Below are positions 26,784 through 35,933 of a stretch of 64,000 nucleotides of DNA, piece after piece (position 1 is the first letter of the stretch; each line of letters opens with the position of its first letter). The stretch is from JAGNXB01 sp942490895 (GTDB lineage: Bacteria; Bacteroidota; Bacteroidia; Chitinophagales; Saprospiraceae): NCBI GenBank assembly GCA_942490895.1, contig CALNZC010000052.1, positions 62,001-126,000 on the forward strand. The letters run 5' to 3'. Under the pieces are notes generated by a model. That model was not told the origin of the DNA, searched no databases, and saw only the letters and a list, made by a program, of their open reading frames with translations. The translations under genes were made by a program, and so were the position numbers.

Positions 26784-28910
26784 ATGCATCACAAACTGAC
26801 CGTTCTCATCTGTTTTCTCTTCGCTACTGGTTTACTTCAGGCCCAGGTAGCGCGAACAAATCATTGGCACTTTGGCTTTGGAATGGCCCTTGACTTTTCT
26901 TCAGGGGCTCCAGTCCAGGTGGCCGGCAGCCAGCAATTCACCTTTGAAGGTTGTGCAGCCTTGAGTAACACCGCCGGCCAATTGCTCTGGTACACCAATG
27001 GAGGTGGTCGCGATCCGGTGCAGAGTGGCCAGCCTGGCGGGTCGATCTGGGATCGGAATAATGATGTCTTGTATGACATGAGCTATACGGAAGGGGGTGG
27101 ATACAGCTCCGCTCAATCTGCTGTATTCATCACCAAGCCCGGGGCTCCGAACGAGTATTATCTCTTCACCATGGAGGAGGTGGAATACAATATTGGCGGA
27201 GACGTCCCCAGTCAACCGGGGGGCCGGGGACTCTCCTGGTTTGCCCTGGATGCCACCCTCAATGGTGGCCTCGGCGGAGTCACGGATTACCAGGAAAACA
27301 TCTATGGCCCTACGTATGAAGGACTGTGTGCAATTCAACATACCAATGGAGTAGACTGGTGGATCGTGGCCTTCCAATCCAATCTGAAAGGGCTGGTCCT
27401 AGTTCCTGTCACATCTGCCGGTGTCGGGCAACCCTTGCTCATCCAGACACCTGCCTTGAATAATAATGTTATCAAGAGTTCACCGGATGGGAAATGGCTC
27501 ACCACTATCGGAGATGCGGGTCGACTCGTATTCCCCTTCGATGCGGCGACAGGCACCCTCACCAATCCGGTCATACTGCCCGCGGGTATGCAGGTCGAAT
27601 TTTCAGCCAACAGCCGCTGGTTGTATGCCTTTTCAAAAGCCCTCGCTACGGAGGTCTACCGATTCGACCTGGAGAGTCCGGACATCCCCGGCAGTCAATT
27701 TACCATGGGGACTATCCCGGACATGAAGGACGGCCTACCCCTCATGACTATCATTACTTACCCACAATTGGGGCCGGATCGCAATATCTATTTTTCCAAT
27801 TTTTACCTCCACTCCGATGGCTCAACGGCCAGTTATCTCTCAGCCATCATCTGCGCCAATACCGGCGGTACACTCGCACCCAATCATTTTTTCCTGGGCG
27901 ACATAGATGTTTCAAATCCTGTCTTCCTCGGACTGCCCAATTTTCCTGCCGCTTGGCTTGCCGGAGAAACCATTGAAGAGGTGAACGTCGATCTTGGTCC
28001 GGATACAACATTGTGCCAGGGGGCATCCATCCATATCTCCTTCCCTGTCCCTGGAGCATCGTACCTGTGGTCGACTGGAGATACGACGACGGCTCTCGTG
28101 GTGACCAGTCCGGGTACCTACCACTTAACGGTAACCACTCCTTGTGCCAGCGGAGTCGACACGATCATCATTTATCCAAGTAGCCTAATTGCCGATGCCG
28201 GGCCGGACATTACGATTTGTGCCGGAGATTCTACTCAGATCGGCGTGGATGCACTGGGAAACATCTCCTGGTCACCATCCACCACGCTCAATGATCCAGG
28301 ATCGGTTACGCCTGTTGCCTTTCCTGATTCTACGACCACCTATATTCTGGAAGTTTCCGGTGAAGGGTGTGTGCTAAAGGATTCTATGTTGTTGACTGTA
28401 TTTCCACTTCCTGACATTTCCATGTCACCAATTGATACGACTGTTGGGCCTGGCAGTCCCGTTCTTGTAAGTGCAACCGGTGGACCGGTCACAGGCTGGA
28501 CACCTCCGACGGTAGTGGACTGTCTCACCTGTAATGAAACGGAGGTCACCGTTTTTGAGACCACGCGCATCATTGTCGAGATCACCGGTCCGAATGGTTG
28601 CTCTGCCCTGGATTCCATGTTGATCACCATCGACCTGGAGATCTGCAAACCCCGATTGCCAAATGTATTTACACCCAATGGGGATCAGGTCAACGGACTA
28701 CTTGCCCCCGTGCTCTGGGATACACCTTACCGATTGCAGGTGTGGAACAGATGGGGGAAGCTAATTTTTGATAATAACGGAGATGGCTCGGGTTGGGATG
28801 GAAAAGCTGACGGCGCAGATGCTCCTTCCGATGTGTATGCCTGGATGTTTACGGCCAACTTTTGTGGCCGGGAGCAGACGTTGAGGGGGGAGATTACGCT
28901 TGTCAGGTGA
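26784..28910 (+). CDS. Secreted protein with gliding-motility-type (CHU_C) T9SS type B tail
   Basis: 708 residues from the ATG at 26784 (MHHKLTVLICFLF), chosen because the signal peptide (to LLQAQ) starts there; the frame is open to 26625. The first ~400 residues are a repeat-type propeller seen in Bacteroidota gliding-associated proteins (NHWHFGFGMALDFSSG, LLWYTNGG, SSPDGKWL, LYAFS). Two PKD/Ig-like Cys-containing domains follow (DLGPDTTLCQGASI, DAGPDITICAGDS), then the CHU_C domain (~625-708: LPNVFTPNGDQVNG, VWNRWGKLIFD, GWDGKADG, ending LRGEITLVR). Probably secreted by T9SS and surface-attached. Function unknown. Confidence 0.88.
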   Translation: MHHKLTVLICFLFATGLLQAQVARTNHWHFGFGMALDFSSGAPVQVAGSQQFTFEGCAALSNTAGQLLWYTNGGGRDPVQSGQPGGSIWDRNNDVLYDMSYTEGGGYSSAQSAVFITKPGAPNEYYLFTMEEVEYNIGGDVPSQPGGRGLSWFALDATLNGGLGGVTDYQENIYGPTYEGLCAIQHTNGVDWWIVAFQSNLKGLVLVPVTSAGVGQPLLIQTPALNNNVIKSSPDGKWLTTIGDAGRLVFPFDAATGTLTNPVILPAGMQVEFSANSRWLYAFSKALATEVYRFDLESPDIPGSQFTMGTIPDMKDGLPLMTIITYPQLGPDRNIYFSNFYLHSDGSTASYLSAIICANTGGTLAPNHFFLGDIDVSNPVFLGLPNFPAAWLAGETIEEVNVDLGPDTTLCQGASIHISFPVPGASYLWSTGDTTTALVVTSPGTYHLTVTTPCASGVDTIIIYPSSLIADAGPDITICAGDSTQIGVDALGNISWSPSTTLNDPGSVTPVAFPDSTTTYILEVSGEGCVLKDSMLLTVFPLPDISMSPIDTTVGPGSPVLVSATGGPVTGWTPPTVVDCLTCNETEVTVFETTRIIVEITGPNGCSALDSMLITIDLEICKPRLPNVFTPNGDQVNGLLAPVLWDTPYRLQVWNRWGKLIFDNNGDGSGWDGKADGADAPSDVYAWMFTANFCGREQTLRGEITLVR

Positions 28911-29105
28911 TTTGAGTTAAGGCGTTATTGGGTTATTTCGTTATTGGGTTATTTCGCTATTTCGAAAATCACCAATAAACGAATAATTCTGCTCCGGAAT
29001 TCGGCGATTGGTATTCGGTGTTCGGTGTTCATAATGTAGAAGGTTGGGTTATTTCGAATTACATTCGACTGCATCGGAATTAAACCCGGTTCTTAATCGC
29101 AGAAT

Positions 29106-29203
29106 AGAACCCTGAAAGGGTTCAATAATATAGCCCCGGATGAAATCCGGGGTGTGTTATCATACGACCATTCAACCCTGAAGGGGTTGAAGAACTTTTA
29201 CGT
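29106..29203. repeat. Three-hairpin intergenic element, copy 1
   Basis: About 98 bases with three successive palindromes: GAACCCTGAAAGGGTTC, CCCCGGATGAAATCCGGGG and CAACCCTGAAGGGGTTG, joined by AATAATATAG and GTGTGTTAT linkers. Copy 2 is at 29599-29696, nearly identical including linkers. All three loops are TGAA- or GAAA-like. Confidence 0.85.
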
Positions 29204-29598
29204 TGTGACGGTATTTCGAAAAGGCATTGGGTATTGGGTATTGGCCTTTGGTGTTATTTCGTTATTGGGATATTTCGAAGAAAAGACCGTAGGATAATGA
29301 AACTCTGAAATCAGGATGGAGGAATGGGGACCGAGGACCGAGGGCCACAAAATTTATCCGCGTCATCCGGTCATCCGTGGACATCCGTGATTCTGACATG
29401 ATGAGGTGTTCGGAGTTATGGAGTTATGGAGTTATGGAGAAAAAACACGAAGTCGCGAAGAAACAAGGCAGGATTTCTTTCATTCGAACAGGTGCTGGCG
29501 ATCGGTATTCGGTTGAACCTTGGGTTTATTCAAAATGAATTCATCGGCATTTAATTTATAACACTCTGAATAAATCTGAATTAAAAAGGTGAAACAGA

Positions 29599-29696
29599 GA
29601 ACCCTGAAAGGGTTCAATAATATAGCCCCGGATGAAATCCGGGGTGTGTTATAATACACAATCCAACCCTGAAGGGGTTGAAGAACTTTCTACGTT
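29599..29696. repeat. Three-hairpin intergenic element, copy 2
   Basis: Same orientation as 29106-29203, starting 493 bases later, with the same three hairpins in the same order and spacing and only a few substitutions in the linker before the third hairpin. Conservation of the linkers suggests the whole ~98-base block moves or is copied as a unit. Confidence 0.85.
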
Positions 29697-29829
29697 ACTG
29701 CAATATAAATAAAAGGTAATGGGCGGCGGCACTATTTCCAATAGCTACAACCAGGAGTGGAATCCTGAATAAAACGTACTCAAGCGAAAAGCGAATCGCG
29801 AACGGCGAACAGCGGGATAAATGCCATCC

Positions 29830-30618
29830 TCAATGCGTAACACAAAACCGGATCACCTCCGATCGCTGATCATCCATCAATCGGAGAAAATAGATCCCCG
29901 GCTGTAAATCCGGCAGGGAGAGTTCCCATTGATTTCCGCCCTGATGTTGATAAATGTTTTGATGGAGGAGGACAGACTGGTCCAGGGCTAATATGTGAAC
30001 CTGGATATCCCCATCGCGATCGGCCTGTCGCTGCAGTTGGATAGTCTGACCGGATAATGGATTGGGATAAACATGGCTGGCAGAAGTTTCGCCATCCAAT
30101 TGCACTGTAACAAGAGGACTGAACGACGATTTGCCATCCAGATCTATCTGCTCTAAACGATAATACCACTGCCCTGCTCCCGGATTACGATCTAAAAAGG
30201 AATACTGTTGGGGCTGGCTTGTCGTCCCATGGCCGGAACGGGTCGCCAACTCCTGAAAGCGGGATCCATCGACGGACCGCTGGACCCGGAAAAAATCGTT
30301 GTTGATCTCCGTCGCCGTGGACCAGGAAAGTTGAACATCCTCCATTTGCCGGGTTGCGGTGAAGGTGGTCAGTTCAACAGGCAGCGGAGCCGGTGGATAG
30401 GTGTAATCAAGGCAGTCGATGTCCAATTGTTGAATAGCCTTACAACAATTGGGATTCATATTTGCAGTATTGTTACCCGCGATATGACCAATCCCAAGAC
30501 CGTGTGTCAATTCGTGGATGAGGACAATGGTGTAGTCAATATTTGTACAAACCCCTAGTTGGTTATTGACAACAACATAGGATTTTTGCCCATTGTACCA
30601 GGTTAAACCATCCAACAT
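29830..30618 (-). CDS. Matrixin-like zinc metalloprotease, catalytic and T9SS C-terminal part (interrupted gene)
   Basis: Contains the metzincin zinc site HELTHGLGIGH (HExxHxxGxxH) followed by a Met-turn-like NMNPN, a fibronectin-III-like segment (LTTFTATRQMEDVQLSWSTA, WYYRLEQIDLDG), and a T9SS type A tail (VYPNPLSGQTIQL, GIYFLRLMDD). The ATG at 30618 is internal: upstream codons in the same frame read GGLWAGGTH and, further up, GFTPDCLDNSAYYTNFDD, as far as the TGA at 30838-30840. It is therefore the continuation of the gene at 30838-31638. Secreted protease; substrate unknown. Confidence 0.8.
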   Translation of the reverse strand: MLDGLTWYNGQKSYVVVNNQLGVCTNIDYTIVLIHELTHGLGIGHIAGNNTANMNPNCCKAIQQLDIDCLDYTYPPAPLPVELTTFTATRQMEDVQLSWSTATEINNDFFRVQRSVDGSRFQELATRSGHGTTSQPQQYSFLDRNPGAGQWYYRLEQIDLDGKSSFSPLVTVQLDGETSASHVYPNPLSGQTIQLQRQADRDGDIQVHILALDQSVLLHQNIYQHQGGNQWELSLPDLQPGIYFLRLMDDQRSEVIRFCVTH

Positions 30619-30837
30619 ATGTGTACCCCCCGCCCAAAGTCCGCCGACAGCTAAAACTCCAGACCATTGGTTACTGCCATTAATTGAAAGGTTGGTAATC
30701 TCTTCACATGGATCATCGAAAATGACAAGACTTTGATAAAGATCAACAGTGTCATCAAAATTGGTATAATATGCACTATTATCAAGACAATCAGGAGTGA
30801 ATCCTAATTCATTTCCGTAATTGAGATATTCACACCT

Positions 30838-31638
30838 TCATATTTCAGAGTTGATCTCATCCACAGCATCCTGAACATAAGTGTAAGCTAAAGTCGCAGG
30901 CGAGAGTGATGGATCTCCACCCTCCTGACTAAATACTAATAGGCCATTTGTACTGATATCCTCATATCGAAAAGGCGTTCCTGAATAGCTTAAAAATGTA
31001 CAATGGCTGGGCGCCACTCGCATATCCACTTTCAATTCCTTCACCTCACCTTCAGGTAAAATCAACTTCTCCTGCCAGGGAGTTTTCCCTGTCACGACAT
31101 TTCGCAGATGCTGGATCAGTTCCTTGGCCAGCATCACCTTCATGGTCTCCGGCACGATACCATCCGGCCGGGGAAAGGCATGGATCTCCTTTGATTCACT
31201 TGATGGAAAGAAGAAGTCCACGCCGTTGATGGTCCGTAGATAAAACTGTCCATAGGCCAGCATCATCGGTTGCCAGTACGGGGCATGGTCGAGTTTGCTC
31301 AGAAAGATCAGATAGGTTGTACCTGATTCATAGGTCGGATCCCCCCAGATAGTCGTCTCCCGGTCGCCTTGACGGCGCCACCAGGAATCCAGGTCAACAT
31401 TCTCCCCGGGTTGCAGATCTCCCTTGATCACATCCGTCACCAGGAAAGGTGTCCGTCGGCACAGCCCATTCCCTTTTTCTTCCAGGCGGGTTTCACCTGC
31501 ACGGACCACCACAACTGCATCAGCAGCCAGGGCCATATCGCCAAGATTGGCAAAAGGAATAATGGTCGTCGCCTGAAGAGAGACAGAACAGATCAAGGTA
31601 GCCAGGAAGCATCCGAGGATTCGGGTTGCAGTGTGCAT
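30838..31638 (-). CDS. Matrixin-like metalloprotease, N-terminal part (interrupted gene)
   Basis: 266 residues from the ATG at 31638 (MHTATRILGCFLATLICSVSLQA, signal peptide); longer in-frame starts to 31764 precede it. Contains an N-terminal domain often seen before metzincin catalytic domains in this phylum (VVVVRAGETRLEEKGNG, YLIFLSKLDHAPYW) and ends in TYVQDAVDEINSEI at a TGA. The sequence resumes in the same frame. Between the stop and 30805 a +1-shifted frame reads YEGVNISITEMN, so a pair of compensating one-base changes (plus-strand runs at 30843-30845 and 30805-30806) explains the break better than a simple nonsense mutation. The joined product would be ~602 residues. Confidence 0.75.
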   Translation of the reverse strand: MHTATRILGCFLATLICSVSLQATTIIPFANLGDMALAADAVVVVRAGETRLEEKGNGLCRRTPFLVTDVIKGDLQPGENVDLDSWWRRQGDRETTIWGDPTYESGTTYLIFLSKLDHAPYWQPMMLAYGQFYLRTINGVDFFFPSSESKEIHAFPRPDGIVPETMKVMLAKELIQHLRNVVTGKTPWQEKLILPEGEVKELKVDMRVAPSHCTFLSYSGTPFRYEDISTNGLLVFSQEGGDPSLSPATLAYTYVQDAVDEINSEI

Positions 31639-31766
31639 CGGTTTGGGAATTGAGGGACCTTCAATGTCCGCTATTTTGAAGAATAAAGAAAGGGCTACCC
31701 TAAATAATTGCAGAAAAAATGAACCTCTCGCTTTCTCATGGGTACTTCCTTCAAAACCATTCACCT

Positions 31767-32960
31767 ATGATTCTTCGATTCCTACTCCTCCTTTCCTTCC
31801 TGATTTCCAATTCTGCCTGCGATGCACAAGCCCAACCTCCTGTTGCTCCACAGGAGGTCCACCCGATCACCGATGTAGTGCAAGAGAATGCTTGGTACCT
31901 CCAACAGGTGGATGCCTGGAAAAAACAGACGGAAGCAGAACCATCCAATACGTTTGCCTGGTACAACCGCTACAAAGCCCTGCGATATGCCGACTTCCCG
32001 CGCATTTTTCGAGACACGCTTTACAAGAAGGAGATCGACAAGGTCGTCGCAGAAATGGGCCAGGCCATCCCGGAAAGTTTCGAATATGCCTACGTTCGCA
32101 ACTGGAATGCCCATCAGGATCCGGACGCCTGGACCTGGCTGGACAAGGCCCATGCTATCGACCCCTCCCGGCCTGAAGTTTACAGCGCCTATGTGACGCG
32201 ATACGAATTGGAAGGCCAGTGGGACCAAATGGCGAACTATTGCCGACAATGGTATGCCACCCACACCATCGCCCCTTCACTGCTACATCTGGCTTACAAT
32301 ATGCTGCAGTCCGTTGATCAGAATGGCATTCTGTTTACCCATGGCGATAACGACACCTACCCCCTTTGGGTTTTGCAACATGCCAAGGGTGTCCGTCCGG
32401 ATGTTACGGTGCTCAACCTCTCTCTGATGGCCGACCGAAGCTATTTCTTCAAGCTGGTAGATCATCGTCAGATTCGCATCAACAAGGAGGAAATCGAAGA
32501 GGATTTTGACCCACTCCCCTGGGAAGAAAAGCGTTCATGGATGGTCCGCCACCTGGAACAAATGAACCAGGACCGCCCTGTCTACATCGCTCTGACAGTG
32601 GGAAATAAACATCTCGATTTACTGGAAGATCAGCTCTGGTGTACCGGACTGGCCAATCGGTTTAGTTCTGAAAAAATGGATAATATCGCTGTGCTCCGCA
32701 GAAATATCGAACAGCGCATGCTCCTGGACCACCTTCGTTTTCAACCGTACAACGAGTCTTTCCCTTATGAGCAAGGCCTGGCCCAAACAACAGTGGCGGT
32801 GTACCTCACGCCGTTCCTGACCCTGGCAGAGCATTATGCGGAGGCAGGAATGGCCACGGAAGCCAACCGGTACCAGGAATTGGCGAGGCAGGTGGGTCGC
32901 CTGTCCGACCGGGAATCGGAAGTAGAGGCCTATCTTGAGAAGCACCCATCCGAAAACTGA
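31767..32960 (+). CDS. Secreted / lipid-anchored TPR-like protein of unknown function
   Basis: 397 residues from the ATG at 31767 (MILRFLLLL); the frame is open to 31719. Signal sequence ends near ISNSAC-DAQAQ, which could be a weak lipobox or a type I site. Helical repeats follow (YNRYKALRYADFPRIF, DAWTWLDKAHAIDPS, PEVYSAYVTRYELEG), then a segment NGILFTHGDNDTYPLWVLQ and VRPDVTVLNLSLM resembling the soluble part of DUF2723-type Bacteroidota proteins. I do not recognise a catalytic site. It overlaps nothing and ends 13 bases before the sigma factor gene, so the three genes to 34214 may be one transcript. Confidence 0.75.
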   Translation: MILRFLLLLSFLISNSACDAQAQPPVAPQEVHPITDVVQENAWYLQQVDAWKKQTEAEPSNTFAWYNRYKALRYADFPRIFRDTLYKKEIDKVVAEMGQAIPESFEYAYVRNWNAHQDPDAWTWLDKAHAIDPSRPEVYSAYVTRYELEGQWDQMANYCRQWYATHTIAPSLLHLAYNMLQSVDQNGILFTHGDNDTYPLWVLQHAKGVRPDVTVLNLSLMADRSYFFKLVDHRQIRINKEEIEEDFDPLPWEEKRSWMVRHLEQMNQDRPVYIALTVGNKHLDLLEDQLWCTGLANRFSSEKMDNIAVLRRNIEQRMLLDHLRFQPYNESFPYEQGLAQTTVAVYLTPFLTLAEHYAEAGMATEANRYQELARQVGRLSDRESEVEAYLEKHPSEN

Positions 32961-32973
32961 ACCAGCATTGGGG

Positions 32974-33549
32974 ATGAACCAACAGTTCTCAGACGAGTAT
33001 TTGATGATCCGCCTCCAGGAGGGTGACACCACCGCCCTGGAGGCGCTCTATCATCGGTATGCAGACCGACTGATGGGATTCCTCTACCGCATGGTGGATG
33101 GTGATCGCGCCCGGGCAGAAGATCTCCTCCAGGATGTCTTTGTGCGATTGGCCACCTCAGCACACGCCTTCGACTCCACACGTTCGTTCAGACCCTGGAT
33201 CTTTACTATCGCGGCTAATCTGGCTCGGAATGCCCAACGGCTCCGAGCATTTCGCGAACCAGATCAGCTGGATATCACTTTGGATCAGGCGACCCGACCA
33301 GATACAGATCAATGGATGGACACTCTGGACCAGGAGTTGTTCAAGTCCCTGTTAGACCAGACTCTCCGCGAATGTGCTCCGGACAAACGCACTGCCTTTT
33401 TACTCCGCTATCAGGAGCATTTGTCGCTGGCAGAAATTGCAGAGATTCAGGACTGCGCCATTGGCACGGTCAAGTCCCGCATCTTCTACACCCTTCGCTT
33501 CCTGGAATCCTCCATGATGACTTTCAGACCCGAAAAACATTCCTCATGA
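32974..33549 (+). CDS. ECF-type RNA polymerase sigma factor
   Basis: 191 residues from the ATG at 32974 (MNQQFSDEYLMIRL); an upstream ATG at 32935 overlaps the preceding gene. Sigma region 2: DTTALEALYHRYADRLMGF, AEDLLQDVFVRLA and FRPWIFTIAANLARN. Region 4: PDKRTAFLLRYQEHLSLAEI, AIGTVKSRIFYTLRFL. Directs transcription of an unknown regulon, probably envelope-related. Its stop overlaps the start of the next gene (ATGA), the typical arrangement for a sigma factor and its membrane-anchored regulator. Confidence 0.92.
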   Translation: MNQQFSDEYLMIRLQEGDTTALEALYHRYADRLMGFLYRMVDGDRARAEDLLQDVFVRLATSAHAFDSTRSFRPWIFTIAANLARNAQRLRAFREPDQLDITLDQATRPDTDQWMDTLDQELFKSLLDQTLRECAPDKRTAFLLRYQEHLSLAEIAEIQDCAIGTVKSRIFYTLRFLESSMMTFRPEKHSS

Positions 33550-34214
33550 ACACGAATCCTCTATCCGATCAGATCGAACAACTGTTGAAAGACAAGGACG
33601 TTCAGGCGCTCACCCCAACGGAACAACAAATCGTCATCCGAGAGCTGGGAAGCCTGGAGGCCTATGCCCGTTTGCGGACCATCGCAACTCGGAGTCAGGA
33701 GGTCTTTAGCCGGGAGTCGATTGTTCCCTCCAGCGCAGTGCTTGGCAGTATTCTGACACGCGTGGCTTCACACTCCGCTGCTCCAACAACCAAGACATCC
33801 TGGTTTATGCGTCCCCTGCCACTTTACCAGGTGGCAGCGGCTATGGCTTTGTGTCTGTTGTCTATGTGGTGGTGGACATCCTCAAGAATGAACCCATTAC
33901 AGGATCCCGTAGTCATCACCCTGGTGGATACGGTGGTTCAGGAAATCGTGCGAGTGGATACCATCCTGTTAGAGACATCAACAGCACCCGCCTCCTACGT
34001 GCAATCGATTCAACCCCATAAGAAGGCTCGAGTCAAACCAACTCAGCTTGCCACAAATACTATTTCGACTAAAGACTATCGGTTTTCTCGGGGGGATTAC
34101 CCAATTGCCTCAGCCCCTCGTTCTGGTCCTTCGTTGAAAGACCAGGCAACCCACTTTGTCCTGGATTCAATGCCAGGAATGGAACATCTATTTGCGGCGG
34201 ATAAGGTGTTTTAA
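33546..34214 (+). CDS. Single-pass membrane protein, probable anti-sigma partner
   Basis: 222 residues, starting inside the sigma stop codon (ATGA overlap). A cytoplasmic helical N-terminus (~1-85, DQIEQLLKDKDVQALTPTEQ), one membrane helix (~93-113, YQVAAAMALCLLSMWWWTSS) and a periplasmic tail with no recognised domain. There is no classical zinc-binding anti-sigma HxxxCxxC motif, so the anti-sigma role is inferred from position and topology only. Confidence 0.7.
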   Translation: MNTNPLSDQIEQLLKDKDVQALTPTEQQIVIRELGSLEAYARLRTIATRSQEVFSRESIVPSSAVLGSILTRVASHSAAPTTKTSWFMRPLPLYQVAAAMALCLLSMWWWTSSRMNPLQDPVVITLVDTVVQEIVRVDTILLETSTAPASYVQSIQPHKKARVKPTQLATNTISTKDYRFSRGDYPIASAPRSGPSLKDQATHFVLDSMPGMEHLFAADKVF

Positions 34215-34330
34215 TAGGAAGTCGACACCTATGATTTACAATCCCTCCAGGCATATACTGGCAGCCGAAAAAACACTAATTCTACAATAACCAATGAGAA
34301 AGAACTTGGATAATAAGTGCTCTTCCAGAG

Positions 34331-34879
34331 TTAAGTATTGGTATTTATGATCTTGAATAGCTTATAGTCTTCCTCAATAGAAGAATTTGAGTAACAATTT
34401 GAATCTGAAATTGTAAGTTCAATATATCTATTATTATGGTGCCTATGAATTTGCAAAATATATCCAGAGCCTAAATAAATAATAATATAACCGAAAATAC
34501 TCGTGTCTGCTGAATAGGTAGAAACATATACTTCAATTGAAGTTACTTCTAAATCGTAGTCACAACTATAGGTTGAGTTAGTCAAAAATGTGAATGCATT
34601 CAAGTATTTACGCTTAAAGATTAATCTATGCCCAAACACTCCAGGCCAAAATCTACTTAACTTGATATTATCATGTGTACTTTCAAAATCCACTCCTTTG
34701 ATAATAAATTCGTAATACTTATCATCAATTGACAACTCAAACACCAATTTCCATTCAGCATTCAAAATGCAAGGAAAACCATAATATATTTCACTCTTGT
34801 CATATAAAATCCTTCTAATCTTTCCGCCGATTAGTTTCTTTAAAGAATTCTCAAATTCTTGCGTATAAGTCTCAATCAT
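34331..34879 (-). CDS. Hypothetical protein in AT-rich accessory stretch
   Basis: 182 residues from the ATG at 34879, preceded by AAGGAAAGC (Shine-Dalgarno-like, unusual for this phylum); an ATG at 34900 adds seven residues. Rich in Ile/Tyr/Ser/Asn with beta-strand-like segments (WKLVFELSIDDKYYEFIIKG, SIFGYIIIYLGSGYILQIH). No signal peptide or known motif was seen. The visibly low GC and codon use differ from neighbours, suggesting recent transfer. Function unknown. Confidence 0.6.
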   Translation of the reverse strand: MIETYTQEFENSLKKLIGGKIRRILYDKSEIYYGFPCILNAEWKLVFELSIDDKYYEFIIKGVDFESTHDNIKLSRFWPGVFGHRLIFKRKYLNAFTFLTNSTYSCDYDLEVTSIEVYVSTYSADTSIFGYIIIYLGSGYILQIHRHHNNRYIELTISDSNCYSNSSIEEDYKLFKIINTNT

Positions 34880-34931
34880 AATGCTTTCCTTATGGTGCAA
34901 CGATTTGAATAATCGCTTGTTTTAATGGCGT

Positions 34932-35255
34932 TTATTCTTCGTTGTGTGTAGTTTTTAATTCTGTCAAAATTTCTTCTAAATGATTTCTAATCAAGGAAAA
35001 GTGCCCTTCATTATCAATTACTTTGAGTTTTGAGTTTGGGAGCTCTTTTTCATAATGATATCCCCTGTGAGTTGGGGCCATCTTATCCGATGAACCATAC
35101 CAAAGGTTTACTGGGGAGTGAATTGTACTTAATTCCATCTGCCAATCCGAAACATAAAGTTTCCATTCTTGAACAACTGCATCTATCCCTTGCTTATAGC
35201 TTTCTTTGCTTCCCTCAATAAACTCCCAACCGTATTCAGGATGCTCGGTCATCAA
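34932..35255 (-). CDS. Alpha/beta hydrolase, C-terminal part (frameshifted gene)
   Basis: Carries the acid (YGSSDKMAPTHRG) and histidine (DNEGHFSLI) parts of an alpha/beta-hydrolase triad but no nucleophile. The ATG at 35255 is internal: upstream, in frame, the sequence reads DKKLMTEHPEYGWEF. It joins 35236-35880 if one base is dropped from the T-run at 35257-35262 (plus strand), giving a ~315-residue enzyme. Confidence 0.8.
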   Translation of the reverse strand: MMTEHPEYGWEFIEGSKESYKQGIDAVVQEWKLYVSDWQMELSTIHSPVNLWYGSSDKMAPTHRGYHYEKELPNSKLKVIDNEGHFSLIRNHLEEILTELKTTHNEE

Positions 35256-35880
35256 CTTTTTTGTCTGGTTCGGGCAGGTAATTTTGAAATTGTTTTATCC
35301 TTTTATCGGGTTCATTTACAAGGTCTCCATAATCTCTTTGTATAAACTTTCGTAGCAACTTATCATTTTTCCAACTCGCGAACCAATGAATGAGTTTTAC
35401 TGGAAACCACATACCTTTAAAAGTGCCCTTGTAGTTGTATGGTGTTGCACCTGATATAATGGAAGCATTTTCTATCCTATCCGATAGTCTTACCAGACAA
35501 GCCAACACATGCGGTGCACCGCCAGACAGACCGAAAATGGAAAACCGCTCAAGTTGTAACGAATCGGCCAGTTGGGCAACATCTGTTGCCCAACTTTGGA
35601 AGGTTCTATTTTCCTGAAATGTGGAAAGACCAACGCCAGGTCTGTCTGGGGCAATGATACGCATGCCCAGTTCAAAGGCAGTACTGTCCATGAAGCTAGA
35701 CGACAACCTGCTCTCCTGACCACCATGGAAGTAGAATACCGGAAAGCCTTGGGAGTCGCCATATTCTGCATATCCTAGTACTCTTCCATCTGCTAAGGTT
35801 ATGGTATTATCGGTTTGCATGGAAAAACTGGTCTTTAACAAAAAAAAGAATGAAAATACGAGGCTAGAGACAATTCTCAT
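35236..35880 (-). CDS. Alpha/beta hydrolase, N-terminal part (frameshifted gene)
   Basis: 214 residues: signal-like N-terminus (MRIVSSLVFSFFFLLKTSFS), the oxyanion-hole motif YFHGGQESR, APDRPGVGLS, and the nucleophile elbow SIFGLSGGAPHVLA. It runs through the cap domain and then out of frame at PEPDKKVDDRAS. The catalytic Asp and His are encoded in the other frame (34932-35255), so this part alone would be inactive. Likely an esterase, lipase or haloperoxidase-type hydrolase; substrate unknown. Confidence 0.82.
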   Translation of the reverse strand: MRIVSSLVFSFFFLLKTSFSMQTDNTITLADGRVLGYAEYGDSQGFPVFYFHGGQESRLSSSFMDSTAFELGMRIIAPDRPGVGLSTFQENRTFQSWATDVAQLADSLQLERFSIFGLSGGAPHVLACLVRLSDRIENASIISGATPYNYKGTFKGMWFPVKLIHWFASWKNDKLLRKFIQRDYGDLVNEPDKRIKQFQNYLPEPDKKVDDRAS

Positions 35881-35933
35881 CTTCTGTTGATTTCAAATTA
35901 GTGTACAAAGTTTTGTGGCTTCAGGAGATTGCA

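Larger units (their letters stand above)
28911..29829. other. Repeat-rich non-coding spacer (~920 bp)
   Basis: No gene was seen. It contains: two copies of GTTATTGGGTTATTTCG near 28925; repeated ATTCGGTGTTCGG-like text near 29005; two copies of a three-hairpin element (listed separately); and an 8-base unit GGAGTTAT repeated three times at 29412-29435. The text looks like accumulated intergenic repeats rather than decayed coding sequence. Confidence 0.7.

Noticed and set aside
29106..29696. Possible CRISPR array from repeated palindromes
   Set aside because: Only two copies, 493 bases apart, with no regular short spacers and no cas genes.
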